Made by a program: the position numbers and the translations under genes. The notes under the pieces were generated by a model. It worked only from the letters and a program-made list of their open reading frames with translations, did not search any database and was not told the DNA's origin. Positions 10,535-20,342 of a DNA stretch of 64,000 nucleotides are shown one piece after another (position 1 is the stretch's first letter; each line of letters starts with the position of its first letter). The stretch lies in contig WJXW01000007.1 in assembly GCA_015832175.1 (NCBI GenBank), positions 2,418,001-2,482,000 of the forward strand. Direction: 5' to 3'. This DNA comes from Paraphaeosphaeria minitans. Lineage: Eukaryota > Ascomycota > Dothideomycetes > Pleosporales > Didymosphaeriaceae.

Positions 10535-12100
10535 TTTGTCGGTGATGCTGATGGACTAAGAGGCCTCAACGGATCGATAGATTGATGATGGAAAGAACGT
10601 ATCGAGCTCTGCTCTGAATAATTAAGAAGTAACGCGCTGCGCAACGAATGTCAGATCACAAGATCAAAGAAGAGAAAGCTGAACAGATTGATGGTGAGCT
10701 CTTAGTGATTGCATATGAGTGCTCGCTATATACTCAGGCCAGAAAGCTCAGACCCAGGAAGTGTGGACGTCCCAAGAGTTGACGTCGTACCGTGAGCCGT
10801 CTGGTGAATTGGGAGTGTTTGGCGAAGAGTTCCCTCCACGGCTACTGCTGTCCGAGCGAGTGCCTAGAGATGGCTGAGGTAAGAGCTGTTCACGGACGTT
10901 GTAGGAGAGTGACAACGTACTGGTCGAGATGTGGGAAAATCGAATACTCGACCAACCAAGTGACGCGCGCACAAAAATCTTCATCGTCCAAACGATTATT
11001 CGGACTCATCGACTTCTTGGCTCAACAGGAGTTGTTAGAAATTCGTAGCCAAGCTAGCCACGGGATGAACGACATCACTTTGACAGTCCCGAAACGGGGT
11101 TGTGGCGCGGATAGCCCGGGCCCATGAAGCGGGTCGCGTCTCGGAAAGCCTTGTCAGGAAGTGCCACGACTGAGCACAACATGCACGTCCACCTTTGAAC
11201 ACAGAATTGTATACATTAAAACCTATGTTCGCTCTCGGCGGTATCATACTAAATATATGATTTTGGAAGCGGTTTCACTGCGAGCTAAAAGTAGCTCGGT
11301 CGGGTCGGATTCCGACGACAAGATGTGGGTGTCTCGGAGTGCAAAGCCGTAGACCGCTGCAAGGGCTGTGAAAAGACGCAACATCGAGCACTCGATATAA
11401 TGGAAGTCATGTGTACACAGGGTGGCCACCTCGGTATGCACACACCGGGTGTGGAGTTATTCGACAGTCTCTGACGAAAGAGATTTGAAATCCTGACTAT
11501 CTCGTTCAATAAGACTGTATTAGGTGTAAACGTGCCGCGAGGTGTGCGGGCGGTGTGGCCACCCTTTTGTTAATCTCGAGGTACAGTCTTTATGGTATCG
11601 GGAAGAGCCATGGGGACTGTTCAAGGCACTGCCTCCCGTTTCTGTTAGCAACAACCGGATCCAATATAGCCAGCAGATCCAATATCCCGATAGCAAAGAG
11701 CAACAATCGACCATAGGCCAGTTTGGACGCAACGCACAGCAGAGGCAGCCTTCTAAAGCATGTGAACAAGCGAGGATGCAGTTTGTGTGGGTGGGCCCTC
11801 ATCCAAGCCAGCTACTCATTTAGGTCGAACCTTGGCTGGCAAATGAATCGATACAGGAGCATTTGAGATAGTTTCTTACTGTGTAATGACTCCTCACGGC
11901 CGCTCAGCGGTTGCTGGTCTTTCCCTCACCCCCTGATGATGCCCCCGGACGAGATTTTAGAATGCGCTAGCTGAATCAAACACTAGCGCAGATCCTCCTT
12001 CTCCACCCCAGCTCAGATCCATTGCGTGTGCAGGGAGAGGCGGATCTTGAGGGGCGCTAGGAGGAAGCCTGATAAACGGCGAGCGGACAACACATGGGAA
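10535..12100. other. Intergenic region left of the MITE
   Basis: Several open frames of 60-110 codons occur on both strands but none has a signal, domain or coding-like composition. I see no RNA gene. Confidence 0.45.
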
Positions 12101-12334
12101 TACCGCATAATCTCAAATAATTGAGCTTTTCTAGGCTTAAATAGGAAGGTTGGTCCTGTACAGTGACTGGACAGATCCTGTTATATGCGGGAAAGAAGCC
12201 CTGATCTCTCTCCGTACTCACGTGATGCCCACGTGATACCCACTTATAGACAGATCTGACCAATCACTGCACAGGACCAACCTTCCTATCTGAGCTTATA
12301 TTAGAAAAATTCAATTATATGAGATTATGCGGTA
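12101..12334. mobile_element. Foldback MITE with TA target duplication (Tc1/mariner type)
   Basis: The element proper is 12103-12332, flanked on both sides by TA. Its ends begin CCGCATAATCTCA and finish with the inverted copy TGAGATTATGCGG. The strong inverted repeats are 12103-12159 and 12271-12332, about 85 percent alike with one 5-base gap. The pairing continues inward (CAGTGACTGGACAGAT against the complement of 12255-12269), leaving only a short unpaired core. There is no coding capacity. TA duplication and long TIRs fit a non-autonomous Tc1/mariner (Fot1/pogo-like) element moved by a transposase elsewhere in the genome. Confidence 0.88.
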
Positions 12335-13552
12335 CATAGCTATCGACAGTAAAGAGTCGCTACGCGGTAGGCCGGAGGGGAGAGCGATAAAGTTTCTGCG
12401 CGCGCCGCATCACATTCTCTTCTAGCGCACCTTCACAGCTTGGATTCGACGCCGATCGTCGCCCGGTCAATACAACGCCAGGCTTGGGCCGGCTTCACTG
12501 ACAAGAAGCCCGTCTTAGCACCAGCCCAGCACCATTTCTTCAATAGGCTACGTGACTCGCCCGGTGGCGTGGACTCGGTAACTCCGTTCACAACTCTTCC
12601 ACTGTCGAGCTGCGTAAAGGCACCGTCAGTCCGCCACATGCCACCATGTCTCCATGCCTCCCGCCTCTGTCGGCTAGACCACGCCAGCGGGAGGACCTTC
12701 CGAAGTGTACGTGGAGAAATCACTTTGCGGCACTAGACTACTGTAATGCAATGATTCTTCAACGGCGTTCACGCAGCGACTGGACCCATCTCTCTGCGCC
12801 ACCCTCGTCTGCGTGGGATGGCAGGCCATGTTGGTTAGGCACGCCAGCTGTTCGGAATGCGTCTGCGCGAGCTACCACACGCATGCTTGGGCCGGCGCAA
12901 ACGCAATTCATCGGCTTGTGTCTGGGGTCAAACCGTCAAATGCTGTTGAGAGTCAACCAACGCTTGCGGAGATTGGCTTCGATGCGATTCTCACTACCCG
13001 CTCGGTATCCCGGCACTGACTCTAATGCTCTATCAGCTCAAACTTCAAAGTGGGCCTCCAGATTTGCAACTAATCGTGCTTCTGTACGCAAGCAAGCTGC
13101 CGACAGGGCTAGAATCCTCTGAACTCTCAAAACAAGCCATCTCTATCCTCAGTCCATGGACATGGTTCTCGACGGCCCTGGGAGGCGCAGCTGGTCGAGC
13201 AGATGTTTCACCAGAGCTATCTACTCTAGGTTGGTTCGCTACCAAGGACGGTCTCAGAAAGCTGACAACGCAACGTCAATGCGTTCGATCACAAAATTGT
13301 CGTTAGACTAGTCGCACACGGCCCAAAAGTTCGAGAGGTCAAGTTGTGATTTCTCCGAGGCTTTTTTAGAACGCACCTATACAGTAACCAGATGACCCCA
13401 GGCGTTCTCAGTGAGCTAATAAGCACGATAAGATTGCTGAGCACACAGACACGCGACGTCCACGTTGCACTTCTGTCTCCACAACTATCATCATAGTCCC
13501 ATCCAAATACTCGCTCACTTACGGCACAGACGACATGCACATGTCAGAGGCT
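12335..13552. other. Intergenic region between MITE and minisatellite
   Basis: A 158-codon open frame at 12646-13122 is Arg/Ser-rich, lacks any motif and overlaps others in different frames, so I do not call it. Nothing else is supported. Confidence 0.45.
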
Positions 13553-13681
13553 GACACGGGCAGATGAGGATTCGCTGAAGTACCAGGCTATTGACGACAC
13601 GGGCAGATGAAGATTTGCTGAAGTACCAGGTTATTGGCGACACGGGCAGATGAGGATTTGCTGAAGTACCAGGTTATTGAC
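13553..13681. repeat. Minisatellite, 3 x 43 bp
   Basis: Three head-to-tail copies at 13553-13595, 13596-13638 and 13639-13681, each beginning GACACGGGCAGATGA. They differ at a handful of transitions. The array lies about 500 bp upstream of the ankyrin gene. Confidence 0.93.
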
Positions 13682-14177
13682 ACGCTGCTGTGACGAGGTT
13701 GCAGCAAGCACAATTGATTTGCATGCCTCCCGCTGGGGTGCTGATCCACCAGAAAGATAATCCCCGTTTTTCCGGGATCTCTGGTGCAACCGGTACATGG
13801 CAGCTGTGACACGGACTTGTGATCGCCCCAGGACGCTCCCAAAAGCGGGTTAACCTCGTCAAGAGGCACGCAAGCACTGAAGGCTAGCGCTGAACGGGGC
13901 AGCGGCTGAGCAAACCTTATATATGTACATTTACAAGGGACGTGCCCCTTCTCAGTACATGTCTATTCGTCCAATAATCCCATGCCCGTGGCGATTGAGG
14001 CTAGTGAGTACCTCGGAGGTCCAGGGCCAGAACGTGGTAGGCGGTAGGTCGCGCGCGCCCGAAACGATGCCACGCGCAAGCTGCTCATTCAAAAAAGATC
14101 CATGTCCCGAGCCCACTTGACAATCGTTTGCGTCTCCTTGTTCACTTTCTGACTTGCGGAGGCAAGTTTTCCTAATC
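13682..14177. other. Promoter region of the ankyrin gene
   Basis: No gene is seen. A TATATA at about 13918-13923 lies about 255 bases before the start codon at 14178 and may be the core promoter. Confidence 0.45.
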
Positions 14178-16964
14178 ATGGCTCCTACGAAGACTCTCGA
14201 GCTGTGCAACAAGGTTACTACCCAAGGCAACAGCATCTCCATACGTATGTTGGAGTACCTCTCCTCGGCAAAGAATCCCGTACATGGTTTCCAACCCCTC
14301 GCAAACGAATTCCTCGAGCTGAGCCGCCTTATCTGGTCAATCGAAGCTGGCTTGACAGAATCTTCCCACAAGCGCAATGCTATCCCCGCCGAGGTCACTC
14401 AAGAACTCGACAAGCAATTCCGTAGGATCAATGATGAGTTCATGGTTGTCAATCAAATGATGCTCAAATTCCTGGACAACGAGAACAAGAAGGGCGGTTT
14501 CGGGAGAGCCTTCCGCATGATGTTCGCGGACACAGACGTAGACAAGATTCGAAGCACGTTGATGAAGAGCCGTGACCAATTGAAGATGAGCTCTGCCATG
14601 TTCCGGTGGTCGCTTGGGGACGCTAAAGCTGATTCGCAAATGGGCATCGGGTACACTGGATTGATCGCGGCTCTCGAGCGCCTCAATCCAGGCAGGAGCA
14701 ACATCCTTTTGCCTATGCAACCGCCACCAAGCTCTTCGCCGCCTGATGTCCCGTCAAAACAACCCTTGGTGCAGGCTTTTTCGATTGACCACAGGTCGAC
14801 GGACCATGGGTCTGTACAACGAGCACCGCTCGGTGGAATCGACCGTGTCCCGTCTCACAACGAACTACCACGCCCTCATACGCCGCTAAGAGACCGTCCA
14901 TCGATCCACGATTTCCGCCGAGATGACAAGAGGGAAGACTCCGGTATCGCGTCCGGTGTCACTGATATTCAGAACCACTGGCGCGCACCCAGCGTGAGAT
15001 CGAGCAGCTCCGTCCGCGACACCATGTACCAACACAATGGCCAATACCATGGACAGCCCGGCTTTGGGGAACACTCATCAGACGACTCAGTCAGATCTCG
15101 CACCTATTTTGATGAAGATTTGCAGCACCACTCGATCCAAGAACGTTACTCTCACGAACAAGCACGTTCGAGACAGTCAGATGGCCCGATGAGCTCGAAT
15201 GGGCAGTGGGCCCCCAGACAACCAAATGGCTCCATGCAGTCAGCTGGAAAGGGTGCTCTCGCTGACGCCGTGTACCAAAAGAAGCATAGAATCCTTGAAC
15301 AAATGCTTGAAGGTGGCGCCAGAGCAGACCCACGCCTGGAAGCTAATATGTTACGGACAGCGGTGCAAAATCGCGACGCTGACAGCCTCGCCCTACTTCT
15401 AAGGTACGGCGCAAAAGCCGATGGACCGGACAAGGACGATGTCACGCCTCTGCTCACGGCAGTCGAGATTTCGTTCTACGAAGGAGCGAAGCTACTTTTG
15501 AAGGCCGGGGCCGACCCCAATCTGTCCGCAGGGTCCGAATCCGAATCTTCCTTCTGCAGGGCCGCTTGCGACAACCGCATTGATCTCGTCCAGCTGATGC
15601 TTGGGCATGGAGGAGATCCCGGTCTCATCATGGAGAACGGCAACACGACACTGGTTCAGTGCATGAACAAGACAGTGTCGCCCAGACTGGTGGAGCTTTT
15701 GTTGAAGTCCGGTGGCGATGCCAACGCGAAGAATGGTGAGGGCACCACTGCCCTATTCCAGGCAATCCAAACCAACCGAGTGGATCTGATGACGGTGCTG
15801 CTCGACAATGGTGCCAATCCTAACATGCCTGGACCCAAGCACCCACTTTGGCCTTCGACCTACAAGCCAAAGGCTCTCCAACTTATGCTTTCTCGCGGTG
15901 CTGACTGCAAGAAGACGCCTGGTATCATGGAGCTTGCATCAAGTCTCAAGAAACTCGAGTCCATTAAAATTCTCATGCAATCCGGTGTCTCCCCTAATGT
16001 CAGAAAAGACGGCATCTATACGCCTCTTTGCTCAGCGATTCGAGATAACAGCGCCGAAATTGTTACCTACCTTCTCGAACACGGCGCCGACCCGAACCTC
16101 AATGCTGCCGAATATCCAGCCTTCAAATGCATCACACACAACCGTGTACAATTCCTGCCGCAGCTCCTAGCAGCGGGCGTCGATTTACACAAGCCCAAGG
16201 GAATCATCGAAACTGCTGTTGCGCATAACAACAAGGAAGCTCTTTTGTGGCTACTCGACCAAGGCGTGTCTCTTAACGACCGCAGTTCTGAAGGAAACAC
16301 GCCGCTTACTACAGCTATCCGTGACGAACGCATCGAGATGGTGGACCTACTTCTCGCCAACGGAGCCGATCCAGCCATCCGCGGTGCAGACTGGCCTCTA
16401 TGCATGGCCGTCAAGCACCCTGCTATCCTCAAGCAACTTATTGCTGCCACGCCCAACCCGCGCGCTTTCCGCGGTATCATCGAGATGGCTGTCGTCGCCA
16501 ACCAGTTGGAAAGCATCAAGATGCTCCTTGCAGCGGGTATCAGTGTAGAGGACAAAAACTGCGGCGTATTCTCGCCGCTCACGACGGCTATCCGTGAACG
16601 CCACAAGCACATCGTCCGGTACTTGCTCGATGAAGCCAACGCTGACCCAAACGCACCAGGCGAGCACCTGCCCCTGGTCAAAGCTCTCCGCAGATTGTTG
16701 CCCGGCGACACCGAGATCCTGCAAATGCTGCTTACGCGTGGCGCCGACATCAACAAGATGCACCGTGGATGGAACGCCATCCTGCAAGCCGTTGAAAACG
16801 GCGACGTTGACATCCTGCGCATGCTCATCGAGAAGGGCGGCTCTGTGGACCTCCAGGCAATCAACGAGGACGGTCGTCCGGTCATCGACCTTGTCTCGGA
16901 GCGAGGCTGGGAGGAGGGATTGGCGCTACTGTTCCCCAATGCGCAGACGAAGCAGAAGCAGTAG
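14178..16964 (+). CDS. Ankyrin-repeat protein with PigL/STAND-type helical N-terminal domain
   Basis: A single exon encodes 928 residues. ATG at 14178 is chosen because the eight codons upstream start without ATG and the site has an A at -3 and G at +4. Residues about 1-175 are helical (LELCNKV...LANEFLELSRLIWSIEAGL) and resemble the fungal N-terminal domains found before NACHT or ankyrin regions in STAND-type proteins. Residues 176-355 are a Pro/Ser/Asp-rich linker, likely disordered. From about 360 to the end lie roughly 16-17 ankyrin units (GADPN, LLLxxGA, TPLxxAI). Units between 524 and 799 group into three super-repeats of 92, 93 and 91 residues. There is no NTPase between the halves. 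A scaffold or recognition role in the cytoplasm is inferred; the partner is unknown. The N-domain assignment is less certain than the ankyrin call. Confidence 0.9.
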   Translation: MAPTKTLELCNKVTTQGNSISIRMLEYLSSAKNPVHGFQPLANEFLELSRLIWSIEAGLTESSHKRNAIPAEVTQELDKQFRRINDEFMVVNQMMLKFLDNENKKGGFGRAFRMMFADTDVDKIRSTLMKSRDQLKMSSAMFRWSLGDAKADSQMGIGYTGLIAALERLNPGRSNILLPMQPPPSSSPPDVPSKQPLVQAFSIDHRSTDHGSVQRAPLGGIDRVPSHNELPRPHTPLRDRPSIHDFRRDDKREDSGIASGVTDIQNHWRAPSVRSSSSVRDTMYQHNGQYHGQPGFGEHSSDDSVRSRTYFDEDLQHHSIQERYSHEQARSRQSDGPMSSNGQWAPRQPNGSMQSAGKGALADAVYQKKHRILEQMLEGGARADPRLEANMLRTAVQNRDADSLALLLRYGAKADGPDKDDVTPLLTAVEISFYEGAKLLLKAGADPNLSAGSESESSFCRAACDNRIDLVQLMLGHGGDPGLIMENGNTTLVQCMNKTVSPRLVELLLKSGGDANAKNGEGTTALFQAIQTNRVDLMTVLLDNGANPNMPGPKHPLWPSTYKPKALQLMLSRGADCKKTPGIMELASSLKKLESIKILMQSGVSPNVRKDGIYTPLCSAIRDNSAEIVTYLLEHGADPNLNAAEYPAFKCITHNRVQFLPQLLAAGVDLHKPKGIIETAVAHNNKEALLWLLDQGVSLNDRSSEGNTPLTTAIRDERIEMVDLLLANGADPAIRGADWPLCMAVKHPAILKQLIAATPNPRAFRGIIEMAVVANQLESIKMLLAAGISVEDKNCGVFSPLTTAIRERHKHIVRYLLDEANADPNAPGEHLPLVKALRRLLPGDTEILQMLLTRGADINKMHRGWNAILQAVENGDVDILRMLIEKGGSVDLQAINEDGRPVIDLVSERGWEEGLALLFPNAQTKQKQ

Positions 16965-18744
16965 GTACATCGTACGCACAACCCAACTTGTCATTCTTGG
17001 ATGCACCAGTGATATTGTGCTGACCAAAATCAGCAGTCGAAGCTTGTCACTGAGCAGTTGGCGATGGATCACCGATGCCGTCGCCAAAGATTACGAAGGC
17101 AAGGTCATGGGCGAAGATGAATGCAGGAGTAAGTCTAGCGGCACATTGCCGGAGGCGAAAGAACAAAGAAATCCAAGGCACTTGGAGGCTTTGTGAGATG
17201 CTGGAATGGGTGTAATGCCTGGTGGGTTGATTTGGCGTTGAAGGCTGTGTGTTCGAGCTTGATATCCCCCTACGTTTCCATTTGTTACAATCACAGCGTT
17301 TCTCCCTAACATAATGTTTGCGCGCTACAACTTTGTACATAGTACGTTCTACCCAATCACAAAGAAATTGTTCTTGTCATAGTTTGCGTGCTCGCGCTGT
17401 CCAAACGGGTTTGGTACATATTGCCACTAGTGACAGCGACATCTCCGACAGATTAAAATTTGAAAGGAAAGCTACTCTTCTGGCTCCAATAGAGTGGCCT
17501 GCCGTTCTGTGGAGGAGCACCAGTCCTATCCTAGTTACATCGGCCGTGCTTTCCCGGCGAAGCGCCTCATATCCCCTATCACTTCTCATCAATAGCTGTG
17601 CCTCCGCAGAGCCAACTGTCAACCGTGCCCCAGCCAGTGGCGCCACAGACAAGCCTTACCGACTCCCCAGTACGAAATTCCATACTATTCCCAGTCGCAC
17701 AGGCCCGACGTTCTCGATTACGCGACGGATCGTTCAATTTCGCTACACGTGGTACCTAGACCGGAAAGCTAATCGATCCTTCCCTGGCACACGAGAATAA
17801 AGGCCGTAAGCGAGAACAAAGACTCGTAGGGATCGGAGCAGGGAACGTGTGCAGATGTGGCGTTCGAGCGACATTGCCTGTTGGTGGCGTTGCGAGGGCG
17901 GCTGGATGTGTTTTCCTGACAAAGGACGACGTGCGGGTGGAACGTGCTGGCTCGCAGTACCTACCTAGGTACCTAAGTGCCTAGTCTATGACGCTTGGAG
18001 CGGTTCTTTGTCCTCGAACGCATCCGACCACAGGGAAGCGAGGTAACGGCAAGGGTAGGTAGGTGATGATTATCTACTGAATGCAGAAAGACGTCCTATT
18101 GGGGAGGCGGGCAGTTTGTTGTCTCCGTTTGGAGGCTCCGTCGTGAGACCAAGCGCTTATTTTTTCATTATAGCCGTACCTAGAGCTTAACTGATATCTA
18201 CCTAGGTAGCGATTTGACCAGCTCGTGGGCTATCGCGCAAATGTACGCCTTCATCCTTGCCAGTCAGGTGGTTGACTTCTATAGTGACTCTGGTGCGCAA
18301 AGCTTTGCAATAGCCGTGACTGACGACTATACCAAACGATTTTGGGCAGGTTGAAGCCATAGAATTGGGAAGAAATTAATACCAAGCGACAATCGAGACA
18401 AGATGAGTACGTGGGGGAAATCGCTTATACGTTGAGCCCACGATTTCGAGCTCTGGCGGTATCTATTTGCTTAAGTTATTGCACCGCGAATCCGACTTTC
18501 TACACAACCTTCGTCGTGAAATCGTCTGCATAATGCCTATCCTTTGAAAGCGCTGTATAGAACCGTCGAGTGTATTGTGTTGTAACCGTCACTTGAGACA
18601 TTGTTTTGAGTGGTGAACAATGTCCTTGTGGTTGACACATGTCTTATATAGTCTTCACATTATATTTCTACTCCTCGTTTCAAAACGCAATCACAATCTC
18701 CTCGGCAAGCACAAGGTCATCAAAAACAAATCCCCATAATAGCC
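16965..18744. other. Long intergenic region with ACCTAGGT-type motifs
   Basis: No gene is supported; the 160-codon frame at 17318-17800 has no recognisable feature. ACCTAGGT and GTAGGTAGGT motifs cluster at about 17957-17984, 18054-18064 and 18200-18210. A TATATA at about 18644 is about 100 bases before the next start codon. Confidence 0.5.
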
Positions 18745-19872
18745 ATGTCGACAGACCCGCGGCAAGTCTTGCAAGAGCGGGTGGCTGCCATTTTTGCTGA
18801 GGCACAAGAGCAGGGCATTGATCAACTCGATCTACTCCCCTCACAAGTGCAGGATCATTTCCAAGGTCTGCTGCGACCAGCGAATAATCGTATATCCGCG
18901 CTTGAGGATGAACTTGAAGGGACTAAACAGAGGCATCTAGGCCTAGAAGACAAGCTAAAGCAAGCTCAACGGAGTGTTGAAACTAAAGATGGTACCGAAG
19001 ATGGAAAGCAGCTGCAGGTACAGCTCGACCTGGTGAAGAAGTCTGCCGAGTTCTACCGTGGCTTGATGAAAGCAGCTGAAGAGAGGGCTACCAAGTACCA
19101 AGAGAAGTGGCAAGAGCTTTTTCAGGAGCAGACCGCTGCTGAAGATGTTAAAAAAAGGATCGACCGCTTAGAAGCGGAGAATCGCGAGCTACAACAGTCA
19201 AAGATCTTGATTTCCGAGGAGATGCGCAAGGTCAAGAGCCTTTACGATAAACTTCGCGATAAGGACCTGGCCGCAATCGAATGCAAGGAAGAACAGCTCA
19301 TGGCTTCGGAAAGGCAGCTCATGGAGTTGGATATGAAGTCCAAAGAGCTCGAAAAGGAGAATTATGCTGTAGAGGGGCAATATCACGAAGTGATGTCCTC
19401 GCTGGACGCGGTCGTCACTGAAACCACCAACGATTTGAACGCCGCCAAAAAGCACGCTCGTGCTATTCAACAGCAACAGAGTTCGACCTTCTCCGAGATC
19501 CAGCCACTGCGCAAGTTCTACAGCCAGGCGAACGACATCCTCAACATCTACCAGGGGATTTTCAAACAATTGCTCAACGCCACAGAGCCTACTGTCGCAT
19601 TCTCATCTGACTTCCGTGAGATAGTCAACGCTCGTCTGCAAGCCACTTCGGGAGAATGCGAGGCCTTTCTTGCCGTACGAGCACTTCTTCGGGACGAAGG
19701 TGTATCAGAGACTGAGCACTTCGAGCAGCTGGACGATCTTGCAAAGTCTGCGCAACACATGCAAAAGAGCCTGGAACTTATCGCCGAAGATGTAGCACAC
19801 TTCCTCTGGGCACTCCAACGTCGCCCCGACCTTCGCCGTTTGATCCGCATGAAGTTCAGCGTACTGAGCTAA
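18745..19872 (+). CDS. Coiled-coil protein of unknown function, 375 residues
   Basis: A single exon opens at an ATG at 18745 with A at -3 (AGCCATGTCG). I do not recognise the family. Residues about 1-40 form a short acidic helical start (MSTDPRQVLQERVAAIFAEA). Residues about 45-250 are dominated by Glu, Lys, Gln and Leu in heptad-like spacing (for example ALEDELEGTKQRHLGLEDKL), a strong coiled-coil signal. The rest is helical and less charged, ending in an Arg-rich tail (LQRRPDLRRLIRMKF). There is no signal peptide or membrane segment, so a cytoplasmic or nuclear structural role is likely. The same strand continues with an unknown 582-residue gene 470 bp away. Confidence 0.75.
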   Translation: MSTDPRQVLQERVAAIFAEAQEQGIDQLDLLPSQVQDHFQGLLRPANNRISALEDELEGTKQRHLGLEDKLKQAQRSVETKDGTEDGKQLQVQLDLVKKSAEFYRGLMKAAEERATKYQEKWQELFQEQTAAEDVKKRIDRLEAENRELQQSKILISEEMRKVKSLYDKLRDKDLAAIECKEEQLMASERQLMELDMKSKELEKENYAVEGQYHEVMSSLDAVVTETTNDLNAAKKHARAIQQQQSSTFSEIQPLRKFYSQANDILNIYQGIFKQLLNATEPTVAFSSDFREIVNARLQATSGECEAFLAVRALLRDEGVSETEHFEQLDDLAKSAQHMQKSLELIAEDVAHFLWALQRRPDLRRLIRMKFSVLS

Positions 19873-20342
19873 CCGAGCCAGCATCAGTTCAACCGTTCTC
19901 TTGCGGTTTCCCGAAGCAGTGTGGAGGGCTTCAGCTTAGACATCAACCAGCCACGGAAGTTATAATTTTGTTCAGTAATTTTTACCCAGAGCGCGGGCGC
20001 TACCTAACGGTCTCCTGTAGTTCAATTCTTAATTAGTCTCACAATGATAACATGCACCATTGATCAGTACGTGCAGCTATCTGTAGCCAGTGCGTCCGAG
20101 CTTCGTTCTCCAAGATCTAACTCTCTCTCTTCCCGCGCATGCATATAACTCAGGATGTGTGGTCAGCAACTCCACAAGATGGCTTTTCGCGTGTGAATTA
20201 TGTCACTATGCGCTGGATCTATGCTTCTAGCCTGTATAACTTGGTGTGAGATTATACTGCTGCTCTACTGGATTCTAACTTGGACTTTTGTTTTCTCCTG
20301 TTTCTCACAAGTAAACAGAAACATACCCATTGTGCACTGATA
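19873..20342. other. Intergenic region
   Basis: 3' flank of the coiled-coil gene and promoter of the next gene. A run of TCTCTCTCTC lies near 20122-20131. No gene or repeat array is seen. Confidence 0.45.

Noticed and set aside
12646..13122. 158-codon open frame between MITE and minisatellite
   Set aside because: Arg-rich, no motif, overlapping alternatives in other frames.
13553..13681. Possible CRISPR-like array
   Set aside because: The copies are contiguous 43-bp tandem units without spacers, in a eukaryotic context.
16067..16981. 304-codon minus-strand frame under the ankyrin gene
   Set aside because: A shadow of the strongly supported ankyrin frame; Ser/Arg-rich low-information sequence.
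17318..17800. 160-codon open frame downstream of the ankyrin gene
   Set aside because: Ser/Arg/Thr-rich with no domain or plausible promoter; it could be chance in GC-balanced DNA.
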